DNA of 64,000 bases from Phialocephala subalpina (taxonomy: Eukaryota > Ascomycota > Leotiomycetes > Helotiales > Mollisiaceae), in the NCBI GenBank assembly GCA_900073065.1, contig FJOG01000034.1, forward strand, positions 62,001-126,000, in the 5' to 3' direction. Under the pieces are notes generated by a model. It was not told where the DNA came from. It saw nothing but the letters and a program-made list of their open reading frames with translations, and did not search any database. Positions within the stretch are counted from its first letter, which is position 1; every line of letters starts with the position of its first letter. A program made the translations under genes and the position numbers. Positions 43,122-56,300 of this stretch are shown here, piece after piece.

Positions 43122-43931
43122 TTCGGATGCGGGGTGCCCAGATGTTGGATACGCGAGAGAATTTTCTTACCAATATTCGAAATGCATCCATCCCTCCTCG
43201 GAAGATACTGCTCAGCCGCAGCCGCGCGCGAAGCGCCTCTGAGGATGTTTTTATTGGCCCATCGTTCCCGAGCTGTATTATTGTTTTCCATTCCGGGAGA
43301 CTGGATTGGCGAGGTAGCCAATGCCGTTGCAGTGATGTGTTTTTAAGTCTTACGATCGTCAAGTGAGCCGCACAGCTCGTAGACTTCATCGAGTGACCGT
43401 CAAGGAGTCCGTTGCAAAGCGGATTGCATCGCCGTTGGAGGATCTGTCTTGCTTTTCAAAGTCCGGGGGGAAATGCGGGGATGAGGCGAGCCTCAACAGT
43501 GCCTCGAGAGCTGCAGCCAGGCTCCTGCGAAACATTTTGTACTGGTGTTGCATCCGAGGAGGGTGGTTTAGAAGATGGATTTGAAATCCTTTGCTGTGTG
43601 GCAACTAAGTGAATGCGTTTTGAAGCTGCTGAATTGGGATGAGGAAGGTGGCCCTGTGGTCGATAAGACTATCGAATTGTTTACTTCCACTAGATCTAGA
43701 GCGTAGAATATGACTGTTTTGTTGTATTTTGGTGAGTGTGGTAGTAGGTTCAAGTGACCTCTCAAGCTTTAACGGGTGCACAATAAAACCTTAAGCCCTT
43801 GCTTGACTAATAATTTGCATATATTCACTCCTACATATTGTCTAGTACTTCTAGACTTGGAAATCCAAGTCATCGCCTGATTGGATTCAAGCTTCCCCTC
43901 TATTCCGATCAAAGTTCGGTCAAGACGTACA
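43122..43931. other. Intergenic region
   Basis: Ordinary composition. Minus-strand frames here (around 43386-43604) have no recognisable motif. No gene supported. Confidence 0.35.
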
Positions 43932-43937
43932 TATAAA
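43932..43937 (+). promoter_or_regulatory. TATA box candidate for the P450
   Basis: TATAAA about 135 bp before the ATG at 44069, followed by a C/T- and A-rich leader. Confidence 0.45.
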
Positions 43938-44068
43938 CCCCACCAACTCTATCTTGAAACTTCTTCCTCCATCCCTCATATCTAACTTTCCACTTCCATA
44001 CACCTCTCAACTCGCAACCGTACCTATCCTCAACTACCCACAATCTACTAATAATCACAAACCCAACC

Positions 44069-45839
44069 ATGGCGCTGGCGTCCTGTCTTCTCATATTCGC
44101 ATCCTCCATCTTCCCCCTCTTCGCAACAATAGCCTTCTATCGTCTCTACCTCCACCCGTGCTCCAAATTCCCTGGCCCGAAATTATGGGCTATCACGAGA
44201 CTCCCTATGGGGTATAATATGTACCGTGGTCGTCTTCCTTATCGAATATCGGAGTTGCATGAGCAATACGGCCCAGTGGTAAGTTGCCTCCCCACAACCT
44301 TTTCCATTTCCCCTTAGTTGATTCCAAAACTTTCCCTCCGATTCTCACAATTCTTTGAATGGAAGGGTGGGAATGCTGACTTCGAGTAGGTGAGAGTTGC
44401 CCCCTTCGATATCTCGTTCATCACGGCCGAAGCATGGAACGATATCTATGGCAAGCAGCCAGCAAAACCGCAACTTCAGAAAGATCCTCTTAGCTTTCTC
44501 CGAAGACCGGAAGAGGTTAACGATATTCTTTTTGAGCCAGATGATATTGAACATGGTCGTATGCGACGCAACTTTTCTCATGCCTTCTCCGAAAAGTCAT
44601 TACGAGAGCAGGAGCCGATCATTTCATTGTACATTGAGAAGATGGTTACGAGACTGAGAGAGGTTTGTGAGGAGCCGGTTGATATGAGTGCTTGGTTGAA
44701 TTTTGTTACATGTGAGTAAACATTGAGACTCCGGAGTGGCTCATGATTTGTCGAGAGTCATTACTGACCCCTCCACTCTCCAGTCGACATCATCGGCGAC
44801 TTGACCTTCGGCGACAGCTTCGGATGTCTAGAGAGTGGCAAGCTACACGTAAGGCATATCCACCCCCTTCCTAACTCCGTTACTGACTTTGATCGGAATA
44901 GAGATGGGTCGAGAATCTCTTTACCTGGGTCTCTGCAATCGCCCGACTCGGCATGACACAACGCTTCTGGCCCCTGAGCTACATCTTGATGTTCCTCACT
45001 CCCAAGGAAATGAGAGAGTCGGAACGCTATCATCGAGCAATGACAAAAGAGAAGTTGGACAAGAGATTGAACAACCCAACACCACGATCAGATTTGTAGG
45101 TCCCTCTGCACTCCCATCTCTCTGATATATGCTAAAAAGGAACAGCATGTCAGCAGTCCAAAAGTTCGTCGACCGCCCTTACGGCCTAACGTACAAAGAA
45201 GTCTTCCAATCCTGCGCCATATTCATGGTCGGTGGCTCCGAAACAACAGCAACAGCATTCTCAGGCATGATCTACTACCTCCTCCGAAGCCCCTCCGTCT
45301 ACTCTAAATTAGTCACCGAGATTCGATCAACGTTCAACGATGCATCTGAGATCACTATGGCTGGTGTTCAAAGCCTAGACAACACATTAGCGGTAATCAA
45401 CGAAGGACTCCGTCTTGTTCCTCCTCTCCCTGGAAATCTCCGTCGAGTTACACCACCTGAGGGCTGGTCCGTTTGCGGATGGAACGTACCAGGAAATACA
45501 CTGGTCGCAGTCGATATGTACTCCATCGGACACTCCTCTGCCAACTTCCATGAACCAGAGAAGTTTGTCCCAGAACGCTGGATGTCGGATCCTCCAGCCG
45601 AGTTTGCAAATGATAAGTTAAAGGTAATTCAATCCTTCTCTGTCGGTCCAAGAAACTGTATCGGGAAAAATTTGGCGATGATGGAGATGAAGATGTTGAT
45701 GGCGCAGTTGATGTTCAATTTTGATTTTGAGATTGTGCCGGAGAGTGTGGGGTGGTTGGAGGGCTTGAAGGTTTATGGCTTCTTTCAGCGGACGCCGTTG
45801 ATGGTTAAGTTGACTCCTGTTGCTGGGTTGAAAGCATAA
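44069..45839 (+). CDS. Cytochrome P450 monooxygenase, intact
   Basis: Five exons: 44069-44278, 44390-44711, 44784-44848, 44902-45095 and 45146-45839; phase is kept. The product is 494 aa. An N-terminal membrane anchor (about 1-25) is followed by the Pro hinge FPGP. The oxygen-binding helix is AIFMVGGSETTATA, the ExxR motif lies in NEGLR, PERW follows, and the haem loop is FSVGPRNCIGKNLA (Cys near 435). The early block YGPVVRVAPFDISFI and DIYGKQ resembles fungal P450s annotated near isotrichodermin C-15 hydroxylase or benzoate hydroxylase; substrate cannot be told from sequence. It would act on the cytosolic face of the ER with a P450 reductase. No partner biosynthetic enzyme is adjacent; the Zn2Cys6 gene lies 1.9 kb upstream. 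Confidence 0.9.
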
Positions 45840-46079
45840 GACTGGACAAAGGAAATGGCGTGGGGTAGGAAGTATTGATAGGTGGGTTACTACTGAGTTA
45901 GAGTTACTTTCACGGGCCGGAGGGCGTTCGGGACTTTGACGGGTGTATGAAAGATCAGTGCAGGCGTTGGCTCTTTACTATTGGATTTCGGAACATTGTC
46001 AATAGATAGCACACTTAATTCATAGAAATGTAATGCGTTGACGTTCTCAGTCCTAGCAGCGCTTATATAGTAAGATTAC
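45840..46079. other. 3' region of the P450 gene
   Basis: Ordinary composition before the AT-rich tract begins. No gene. Confidence 0.35.
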
Positions 46080-47180
46080 CTTCTTTTTGTACGTCCAAAG
46101 CATTTTCGTTACTTGATTTTACTAGCTAATAAGCGCATTAAAAACGGGAGCATAGGAACTAAGTTTAAACTAATAATCCTTCCAAATCTTTATCGAAAGT
46201 TAATTATATACGAAGTTTAAATTATCTCCTTTTGAAATTAAAATTAAAAATTAAAAGTAAAATTATAATTCTAAGAATAAATTTAATATAATTTAGCTTT
46301 TTATAATATTATTTGAATTAGCTTTGTTTTTTATTTCTAGAAATAATAAATAATTATATAAACTTTAAATAATATAAATCGAAATATAATTCTTATTATT
46401 CTAATAATAATAAATATTTTATTAATATAATTTAAATAATTTAATTTAATTTATTAACTTTATAATTTTATATATATAATGCGATTTTATAATACTTTAT
46501 AATAAGGTTAATTTATTATAATTTGAATATATTTTATATTATATTAATTTTCTAAGGTTTTTTTCTTTATAATAATATAATATATTTTATTAATATTTTT
46601 ATAATTATAAAATTACAAATTATTTAATATAATTATAATAATTAATATAATAAAAAGCAAATTAAATATCGTTTACTTTTTAATTAACTTTTTTGAAGAC
46701 TACGGAATAAACTTATAATTTATATAATTTTATAAAATATATTTATAATAAAAAAATATTTAAAGAATAATAATTAATAATAAGAAACTGGTATTAATTG
46801 AGTAAATTCGGAATATAGTAGCATTTTTAGGAGTTAGCTAATATCTAAAGAACTGAAAATACAAGGAGGAGAAGAGCTTTCTTATACTACAAAAGAGGGG
46901 AAAATACAGGCTATACCCAATTAGGCAGTTCCAACCCACAACCGGTCCCTGCAGGCCTGCCAATGCTTTAAGGAACGAGTCTTTCGAACTCGGGGAGTTT
47001 TGGACATTGCGCTGCCCGACCCGCCTTGGGAATTGAAGTTGAAATCATTGTAGAGTGCTATTGATCTGCGAGTTATGAAACAAAAGGATTGGCCGCCTTG
47101 TAGAATTCAGCCTACAAAGAACGAAACTGAGCTTGCGCCGACCAGCTTAGACCTTTCCAAAGCGGGAACAGCCGGAGCCC
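46080..47180. repeat. AT-rich, RIP-like tract and flank of the retrotransposon
   Basis: 46080-46800 is strongly AT-rich with no open frame. 46850-47180 is more balanced and ends in GACTC, the left target-site copy. This segment was probably next to the 3' end of the HET-ankyrin gene before the retrotransposon inserted. Confidence 0.5.
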
Positions 47181-47185
47181 GACTC

Positions 47186-47414
47186 TATTAGCTGCGGAGC
47201 GGTTGGAGGCAAAATGTATAGTATTAATATCAAATCTGTTTGTCTAGTTAAGTAGAAATGTCTGCTTAATATAGTGCTCTCGCTAGAACATCGGCTTTAA
47301 GCCAAACCGCCTAGTGAAATAATATATAACTAATAATGCGACTTTATACTAATATATTACAATTTCTTTATCGCATTAAGACTATCGTTACAAATTACGA
47401 GTCCTCAATTGATA
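47186..47414 (-). repeat. 3' LTR (left copy)
   Basis: 229 bp, direct repeat of 53128-53356. It differs mainly by transitions and is more AT-rich than the right copy. Confidence 0.9.
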
Positions 47415-50400
47415 CACCCCCTAAAAAGGCTAGCTTACTAATCTTTCTAAACTTAAAAGAATATTTAAGAGCTATAGAAATAAAGCCCAAGTAAAAAAGC
47501 AATAAAGTAATCAAAAGAGTGAAAATTATAATGTTACGAATATAGTTTATATCTAAAGAAAATATTAAAGAAATCGCGTAATCTCGAAAATAATAATAAT
47601 TTAATATTAAAACGCGAGAGTAAATGAAAATCGAAATATAATAGAAATACGCGTCGAGCGTATCGAAAATGCACTAAATATTATGATCGAAATAAGCAAT
47701 GTTAGATTGCTCGGAAATATACTTCATTATAGTAAGATAGTGGCAATTGCAATAATTATTTGAACGAGGTTAACGATAAACTCTTAAAAATTAATTAAGT
47801 ATTTAATATCGATAAAATTAAAATATTTAAAGAAAGATTCGTACTTTTGGCGTAGTAAGGCTTTAATGAGACCGTTTGCGATTATCTTATTAGTACCGAT
47901 CTATTTGACGTTAATAGCTCCGTTTCTTGTTTACTCGCGTAATTAGTGCTAGTAAATATCGACGTATTATAGTTTTGTAATAAACTTCGGAAAGTCTTTT
48001 ATCATAAAACGAACGGTCTATAAATTATCGCAGTAGATTATATCGTCGTTAAAAAGATTTAAGCTAATGGCGCTAAAGAACTTGTGCCACTATAATAGCC
48101 ACGTGCAAATTAGAGCGAGAGCTTTAAACTCTGCTTCCGTTGTAGACGTAAAGACCGTATCCTGCCGACCGCTTTTTTAATCGATCGTACCACCGAATAA
48201 TTAGAAGATATATCCTCCGGTGCTTTTGCGAGTGTCGAAGTCGTCAGCTAAAGAGGCGTTGCTTATAACTCTCCAAAGATCTACGATTGAGTTCATCGTT
48301 AGAATTAGAGTAAACGCGCGCACACCCCCGAGCTTAAGAGCTAAGTATTTCGTATTCTCGAGGTAGTTTAATAAATCGTTAGCAGCTTGTTAGTATTTAA
48401 GTGCTAAGTTCGTATGAAACGTTGCTAGTAGTAAAATAGCGTATATTATATCTAATCGGGAGATCGTAATTAAATAGATCTCGGAGTCGCAGATTTATTA
48501 GTAAGCCTCGATTTCCGTAGGAGTAGTTTACTCTTAATTTCGAACGAAGATTCTCGTAAAGTCGATAGGAACTTTGGGTGCTTTCTTTGTAAATAGTTTC
48601 TTAAACCGTTTAATTATTTTATCGATATACGCGTTTTAATAAAGCCAGATTTTGCGCGCTATTTTGTCTCTTACGATTCGTATACCTAAAAACCATTTCA
48701 ATTTCTTTAGCTCTCTTATCTCATATACTGCTATTAACTTCGATCGAAATTCTTCGTAAGTTAATCGATCTCGCTAGTAATATAAAACACAAATATCGTC
48801 GATATAAAAGAAGATTATAAGCTTATCGCTAACGAAGAAATAAGCGCATTCGAGTATAAGCTTTAAGCCAAAAGTTTTGCACTTAGCGGAAATATCGTTG
48901 AACTACAAAATTAGTAATCGCACTAAGCCGTAAAAAGCTATATTAAGCTTGAGTTTCTTATTAAAGACTTTATATCCATCGAAGAAATTAGTGTAAATCA
49001 ACTCATTAATTTGTATTTAATCGAAAGCGTTAATAGCGTCGAATTATTCTATTTCCAAATCGAAATAAATAGCGATTACTATTAAGACTCGAAATACTCG
49101 AACTATTAGCGTTATAGCGTAAATTTCTTTAAGTTTATACTATTGCAAATCTCCTTTAGTAATTAGTTATACTTTGTATTTAAGAAAGTATCCGTTTATA
49201 TTAAACTTGTAAATAAGTACCCATATAAATAGTAAATTAATTAGCCTTAGTACTATTTCATCGATTATCTCGAACGTATTTTTCTCGATCAATTTAACGT
49301 ATTCTTATAGTATAGCAACCTAAAAACCAATAAAGTGAAAGTATCGTTTAAAATCATAAACGTTTTTTAGCGCTAAAAAGAATTCGATTCTATATAAACG
49401 CTAATATATCTAATTAACTATTAGTATAATAGCAATATAGAAAGCTAACGCGTATTAAAGTCGTTAGATAAAGTAAAGACGTTTTATTTACTTGCGAACG
49501 CGTTTCTTTGTTTGTATATACTCTTATAGAAAATCTACTAAGATTAAATAAGTCGATTTTTTCGGGTAAATAAATGCGGCAAATAATATTACAAATTGAG
49601 TTATATCACGAGATTCCGATGTTTCCGTAGAGATTAAGTCGTTCGATGGACCGTTACTAAAGTCGATAGTGAGATCATTTAAAGTGTGTATACATTCGGT
49701 AAAATTGTCTTGTAATAGTTAATCTAATCTAAAGACAAGTAATAATTATAATATTGAAACGTCGGGAACATTAGTTGCAACCGGAAATTGCGTAGACTCT
49801 AATATAGACTCTAGCGTAGGCTTTGGGGTTCTAAGCTATTGCTGTATTTCAAAGGTGTCTTTGATAACGATAGTATCACCGAGAGCGTCGATCGAGCGTT
49901 CGTATTCTACTCCTACTTTAAAAGGCTCTAAAATGAAGTCGTCGTAACTAACCTCGGGAATGTTTATTAACTCTATAATCTCGATTAACTATAGAGTCTC
50001 GATTTCCGTGAGAGTAATCTCGTCCTTTGAATCGTAGAAAGAAGACTTATCGAACGTAACGTCGCGCGTAGTAATTACTCGTCGTAAAAATAAAACCCAT
50101 ATAAGGAAAATGTTCGTTCCTTTGTAGCCAACTAATTAACTAATCTAAGTATATACTTCTAACTTATCGAGTTTTAAAATGTTTTTCTTTAGTGGAAATG
50201 CTTTGCAATCGTAAGCACGTAAATAAGTAATAATTGGCTTTAAGTCTTTAATTTCTAAGTATTATTAGAAAAAACCGAGTAGTATTTTCTAGTCCAATTA
50301 TCGCGTAAATAATCTATTCAAAAAGTAGCCAATTAATATCGTAATATACGAGTGTAAATAAGTAAGTAATTTAGCGCTAATCCTTATAACTCTCGACCGA

Positions 50401-52135
50401 TTAATAACCACCTTTTTAGCACGTTCCGTAGGACCGTTCTAATTATAAGTATTAAGTATTATCTCTTGTATTTCAATCCCTTTTTCATCTTAAATCAATA
50501 TAATCCATTATTCTTTAAATCCGATTTATTCGTTTTTTTAATAATTATAACCGTAAATTTTTATCTTCTTTTAATATATTTAATTAACCGTTTAAAAATA
50601 GTAATAATAATAGATTATTTGAGGTCTAATAACGCAAAAACAAAATATATATAATAAAAATCACAATACGTGTATATTATTTTACTCTTATCGTTAAATC
50701 TTTCCGTTATATAAACCCAATTTACGTAAAGCGTATAAAATGATCGGTTGCCGCGAGTATAAAAGCGTTTAAAAATAATCTCTTTAGCGTTTCCGAGTTT
50801 ACAAGTTTCGCAAATACAGCTTTAATCGTATTTCGTAATAATTTTAGCTCCGCGAATATTTATTTCGAGGTAATTAATTACTTCGTAATAAAGATATCCA
50901 AGATGCTTATATTAGTCCTCAATAATACTTATAGTTTAATTAAGGGGTTTATGAGAATTTTAAATAGCGTTAACAACTTATTCGTGATTTAAAGGATTAT
51001 ACTCGAGTGTATATTACTTATAGCGAAAAGGAGTATAGCAAATTATGCATCTATTCTCCTTAAGAATTAAATGCTTTATATTTCAATAAATTCTTTAGCG
51101 TACTAAATACTATAAAGAGATAATATTAATCTAAAAACTAAAATAATAAACCACGTTTTTAAACGTAATAAACTTATTACGAGGGAAATTAAAGTACTTT
51201 ATAATAATAATAATAGTGCCGTATCTTAAAATAATTATTTCCCTATTATTAATATAAACTACTTCGTTAATCCCTATGGGCCGGAAGGCGCTAAATCGTT
51301 TATAATTATTATAAATATAAATCGTCGATTCAAAGTCTAAAATAAAACTATTCTTAAGCTCGTAATCGCGTTATATAATTAAAAATACCGCATAAAAAGA
51401 ATATTAGAATATTATATCAATTAGAATTATAATGTTTTCGAGTGTATTAAAAGTAGTAGAAAGCGATATAATAATTAGCTCGCTTAGTTTATTAATATCG
51501 AATTTGGCAGAAAACCGTATATTTATTAATTCGGCAATAAATTTCTCTATCCCAAGAAAATCGTTAATATTTATACTCGAAATACTAGTACTATAAATAG
51601 TATAACCTCTCCCCGGATTCGCGTCGATTAAAAGAAGTAGTTTACTCCTATTTGTTTTAGAGTTATTATTAGTATTACTATTATTATTTGCCGTTTTATT
51701 ATTCCGTTTACGAAGAAATTTAATTTTCCTAGTAATCTTTCGATTATTTTCGTACGTTTCCTCGATTAACCTTTATTTCTCCGAATTTGGTTTCTATTTT
51801 TTAAATTACTTCGCGTCGATAATATATAAGCAGTTTTCGTACTAGTGAAAGTCTTCGTAAATACAAAGACTTATAAGTTTCTTTAAGGCGTCTCAACCGT
51901 TAAACGTTACCGATTAAAGAGAATCGTCTTAATTTTAAATTATAATAAAAGTATCGTATCGTCCGCGTACTAATTTTACGTTATAACGCTTCTAATTATA
52001 ATATTTGCGAAAAAGCGTTTTAAAATCAGTAGAAAGTAGTCCATCCTCGTCTAATAATTTAAAGAGCTCGAAACTAGTAAAATCGAGTGTAATATCTCGA
52101 ATTAAATTCAAGAATTTATAATAAGATCGATCACC

Positions 52136-52317
52136 GGTCATATTAGAGTACTATGGAGGGGTAAACCTCTTGGAGTCAATTCTAGTGTCTGCGAACCACG
52201 TAGAAAGCTGCCTAAAGAACTAAGAATACAAGATGCCAAATCTCCTAATATATCCAAGACCGAGTCACGTGTAGCACTAGGCCCGATCCGGAAGAACAAT
52301 ACCAGCACTAGTAACCA
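52136..52317. mobile_element. GC-balanced insertion inside the retrotransposon (candidate)
   Basis: A 182-bp patch of normal base composition inside the AT-rich gag region. It is bordered by GATCACC on both sides (52129-52135 and 52318-52324), and its ends are loosely inverted (GGTCATATTAG versus TGGTTACTAG). This fits a small transposon that arrived after RIP. The boundaries are tentative. Confidence 0.35.
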
Positions 52318-52602
52318 GATCACCCCGCCACAGTACTTAATCTTCTTCCCTTTGTCGTAGATAATACGCCATTGCCTAAAAGTAGTATCTATATTTATTG
52401 AGTTTTTAGTGGTTATAATTAGTCGATTCTATAAGGTAATAATTTATTATTCTTATATTTATTTTATAAGGGCAAACTTTTATTATAAATTAAATATCAT
52501 TTTATGTAAGTCTTTATAGTTTTCGCAGTATATTTAATTGTTTTTATCGATAGTATTATAAATATGCTTTCGTATACCGCCAAAAGCCAACCGTTGATTA
52601 TC

Positions 52603-52926
52603 TTAGAGTTTCTTCCGATAATTATAATTACATATTTTTTGACGTATAGCTTCTTTCTCGTTTTCGTTAAAATCTAAGTATTTAGTAAGTCGTGTAATTG
52701 CTCTTATATCTCCAATTATTAGGACTAAAATCGAGACATAGAATTCCGAGGGTTTTAGTTTAATTGACTCGTTATAATCTAAAATCGGAACTTCCTCTAT
52801 AGATACTCTAAAGTCTATATATTTCCAGATGTCTTCTTTTATAGTAGTGGCTTTAATAGATTCTAGGAAATCGTCCCAGTTTATTTCATCGATTAAAATA
52901 ATTACGTTTCTTTGGATATTGGCCAT
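52603..52926 (-). pseudogene. gag N-terminal remnant of the Copia element
   Basis: A 107-aa frame starting MANIQRNVIILIDEINWDDF, with the Copia gag block ATTIKEDIWKYIDF. It lies about 200 bp inside the 5' LTR, where gag should start. It is cut short by stops; the rest of the polyprotein is scattered over closed frames. Confidence 0.65.
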
Positions 52927-53127
52927 AGTAAGGAGGTGTTTTCTTATAACGAAGTATAGGAGGGTTACGCTAATAAAGTTAGTGATAGCGTTTAAGGCGT
53001 CTTAACAACCAGTAACGCTATTATACGTTTTCGAGGGAGAGTTTGAGCGGAAATACCGAATGAGGAGTAGCGTAGTAATCACAGATCAAGTAATTAATAA
53101 GTGGAAAAGAGTGATAGTGCTAATAAC

Positions 53128-53356
53128 TATCAATTGCGGAACGGTTAGAGGCAAAATGTATAATATTAATATCAAATCTATTTATCTAATTAAGTGGAAA
53201 TGTCTGCTTGATATAGTGCTCTCGTTGGAACATCGGCTTTAAGCTAAACCGCCTAGTGAGATGATGCATAACTAATAATGCGGCTTCATGCCAACATGCT
53301 ACAATTTCCCCATCGCATTAAGACCATCGTCACAAATTACGAGTCCTCAACTGACA
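53128..53356 (-). repeat. 5' LTR (right copy)
   Basis: 229 bp. It ends 11 bp from the stop codon of the HET-ankyrin gene and therefore forms that gene's immediate downstream sequence. Confidence 0.9.
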
Positions 53357-53367
53357 GACTCTTCGCC

Positions 53368-56300
53368 CTATTCATATGTTTTAGCCAACTTGTGACCGAC
53401 TTCCAAACAACACACCTCCATATTGTAACACTCCCAACAAACAATGAAAGATCCACCACTACATATTCCGCATTGGTAGTACAAGTCATCTTTTTGAAGA
53501 CTCAACGTACAGACGTCACACCAACCGGAAAACTCCTTGTAAGGTCTTGAGCCTGCTTCTAAAGGCAGGTCGCTCTCGCGCAGTGATATGCCTCTCATTT
53601 TTGCATTCTCACGCAGGAGTTGCACGATACCAGAATGGCCATATCTTCTGGCGTACCATAACGGAGTGCGCTCGAAGCAATCCCGTGAGTCGATGTTGAC
53701 GTGTTCGGTATTCAACAACTGCTGGACCACATTTATATGACCGTTTCGTGCACCAATTGACAGCGGCGTCAAGCCATAGTGATCTTTCGACTCGAGGTTG
53801 ATCTTGTCAATTGTAAGCAGTGTCATTATTACTTTGTCATGTCCATTTTTGGCGGCAAATGAGAGTGATGTCCGTTTAAGATTATCCTTCGCTTCGACGT
53901 CGGCGCCTTTATCAAGCAGCAACTGTACTATAGCCTCTTGCCCAGCCTGAGCAGCCCAAAACAGTGGTGTTAGGCCATTGTCGTCTTTCGCCTCGATAGC
54001 AGCGCCTTTATCAAGCAGCAACTGCACCATAGCCTCTCGCTCAGCTTGAGCAGCCCAAAATAGCGGTGTCGCGCTATTGTTATCCTTTGCCTCGATAGCG
54101 GCGCCCTTATCGAGCAGCAACTGCACTATGGCCTCTCGCCCAGTTTGAGCAGCCCAAAACAGTGGTGTTTCGCCATTATTATCCTTCGCCTCGATAGCGG
54201 CGCCTTTATCGAGTAGCAATTGCACTATGGCCTCTGCCCCACCCTGAGCAGCCCAAAACAATGGTGTTAGGCCATTATCATCTTTCGCCTCGATAGCGGC
54301 GCCCTTATCGAGCAGCAGCTGCACCACGGCCTTATGCCCGGCCTGGGCGGCCCAAAACAGCGATGTCGTACCAAAGTCAACCTTCGCGTCGATAGCGGCG
54401 CCTTTATCGAGCAGCAATTGCACCACGGCCTTATGCCCTTTATCGGCGGGGGAAAATAGCGGTGTATTGCCATATTCATTCTCTGCCTCGATAATAGCGC
54501 CCTTATCGAGCAGCAATTGCACCACGGCCTCATGCCCAGCTCGAGCAGCCCAAAACAGCGGTGTTTCGCCATTATTATCCTTCGCCTCGATAGCGGCGCC
54601 TTTGTCAAGCAGCAATTGCACCATCGCCACGTGCCCCGCCTCGGCAGCCCGTGAAAGCCGATTCCTCCCCGACTTATCCCTCAGTTCAATATCAACCCTT
54701 CTCTCAAATAAGAGCTCGAAAATCTCCTTGAATCCGTCCGCAGCGGTACAAAACAGCAGTGTTTGATGGTGCTTCTCGAAAGATGGTTGTGCGTGATGGT
54801 TTTCATGCAAATTATCCAGACCCCGTAGTGTTGCCGATATCTGGTCTGATAATTTCTCTTGCCGTTGCTTGATCGCATCGCTTTTAGTAGTGAGTAGTTG
54901 GGCTTCTAGGGAGTGTTTCTTGAGATTGTCAACTAACAACCTCCTCTCCTCTTCTAGTTCTTTTAACTTCTCTTGTACCGCTGCCAAGCGTTTCTCTTTC
55001 GGCTCTATTTCTGCCATCTTCTCCTTCGTTTGTTGTCTGAGTTGCTCTTCCAGTAGCCGTGTTCTATTCTTTTCTTCCATCGTTCCCCTCAGGTCAAGCT
55101 TCATATCCAGTACTTGTAGTTCCACGGTCGCATTAACAGTGACCTCTGGCAAGCTAGATATTGCTGCTAGCTTGACTATAAACATTAGGTGCCCTGCAAC
55201 AGGTTGCCTACGTACACTCACAGCAATATTTAGTAGCCCATTGCTAGCGCTTTGCTGTCCAAGTGTGTCCCGCCGTAGATGAATGAGATTCTGTGATAAT
55301 AACTCCAGAGAAGTGTCTCTGGAAGATATCATAAGATGACATCGAGCTTCCGCTGGCGATAGAGAGGCCTCGAACTCAAGAACTAGTATAAAATCGTAAA
55401 ATCCTTCGCCTTTGGACCGAAATCGAGCTAAAGTTCGTTGAATAGAATTTCCATCCGGATCGTTTGCCGTTGTAATCACAGACTGGTCTTTCTGCCAGCG
55501 ATCCCGGGGGGTAACACCGATCAGCTCCAAGTCAGTGTCAAACAATTGTTCAATATAGAACCAGGATTGCCGATTCGCTATTGTGCGTCCTCTGCTGGTG
55601 GGCTCTCGATGAATGTGAATAAGCTTGGGTGAACCTTCCGATGCTTTCTTCGGAAGCAAGATTGAACAATATCCTTGCGGCCTAACGTATTGGTTGGGTA
55701 GGTCAGTTGGAATGACATTGACCAGGGGGATTGCAACAACTTGTTCTGGGTGATACTCTGGCCCACAATTAAGTAGGCCATATGTGATACCGGATGACGT
55801 TGTGCAGAAAGGGAGATGTGCTCGGACACGACCAGCAAACATATCAAATGAGTTGTTGGCAGATCGTTCTCGTGAAATAATCTGGCCGCAATTCGCAAAG
55901 TCCGACGGGGCAGCCGCCAAAATTCCGCCGGATAGGACTTCAATCGAACTATCGTGGGCCGGATTCGTCCGGTCAAGGCCCCACGCCAGGATGGAATCAT
56001 CCCCAATATCCCTCATGATTTCCTCTTGCAACCGTCGAAATGCTTTATTGCCCTCGCCATAGATCATTGGCATCGTCACGCCGAATATCCCTAGTAGGCA
56101 ATACGCAGTATCTTCCTTCCTCTTTGTGACTCTCCTCGCTGCCCAGGACATCCGTTGTGCCACACTCGCGTCGTGTAGCTCTGCGATACCTAGCAGGAAT
56201 GGACGGGATATACCGGTAATACTCTCGACCATAGTGCACATCTCTCCCTTACTTCCTAGGCAATGCCACTCCGAATCGTAGAAACGCAAGTTTTTCGACG

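Larger units (their letters stand above)
47186..53356 (-). mobile_element. Ty1/Copia LTR retrotransposon, RIP-mutated, full length
   Basis: A 6171-bp element with two LTRs of exactly 229 bp (47186-47414 and 53128-53356) and GACTC target duplications (47181-47185 and 53357-53361). LTR ends fit TGTCAGTTG...CAACTGACA with C-to-T/G-to-A changes. Coding is on the minus strand in Copia order: gag start (52603-52926), integrase end block NGPTERAKK near 50430, reverse transcriptase YIDDI near 48800, and RNase H with DTRKSTGGY near 48225 and STTEAEFKAL near 48130. A polypurine AGGGGGTG sits just before the 3' LTR. Many frames are closed by stops at Trp/Gln codons and the whole is AT-rich, as RIP produces. 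It is not autonomous. Confidence 0.9.

Noticed and set aside
43386..43604. Minus-strand ORF near the MITE with Arg/Leu-rich sequence
   Set aside because: It can be chained with a neighbouring frame, but no recognisable family appears and no splice pair fits.
47415..53127. Short ORFs inside the retrotransposon as host genes
   Set aside because: They fit Copia polyprotein fragments or AT-rich chance frames; only the gag start remains readable.
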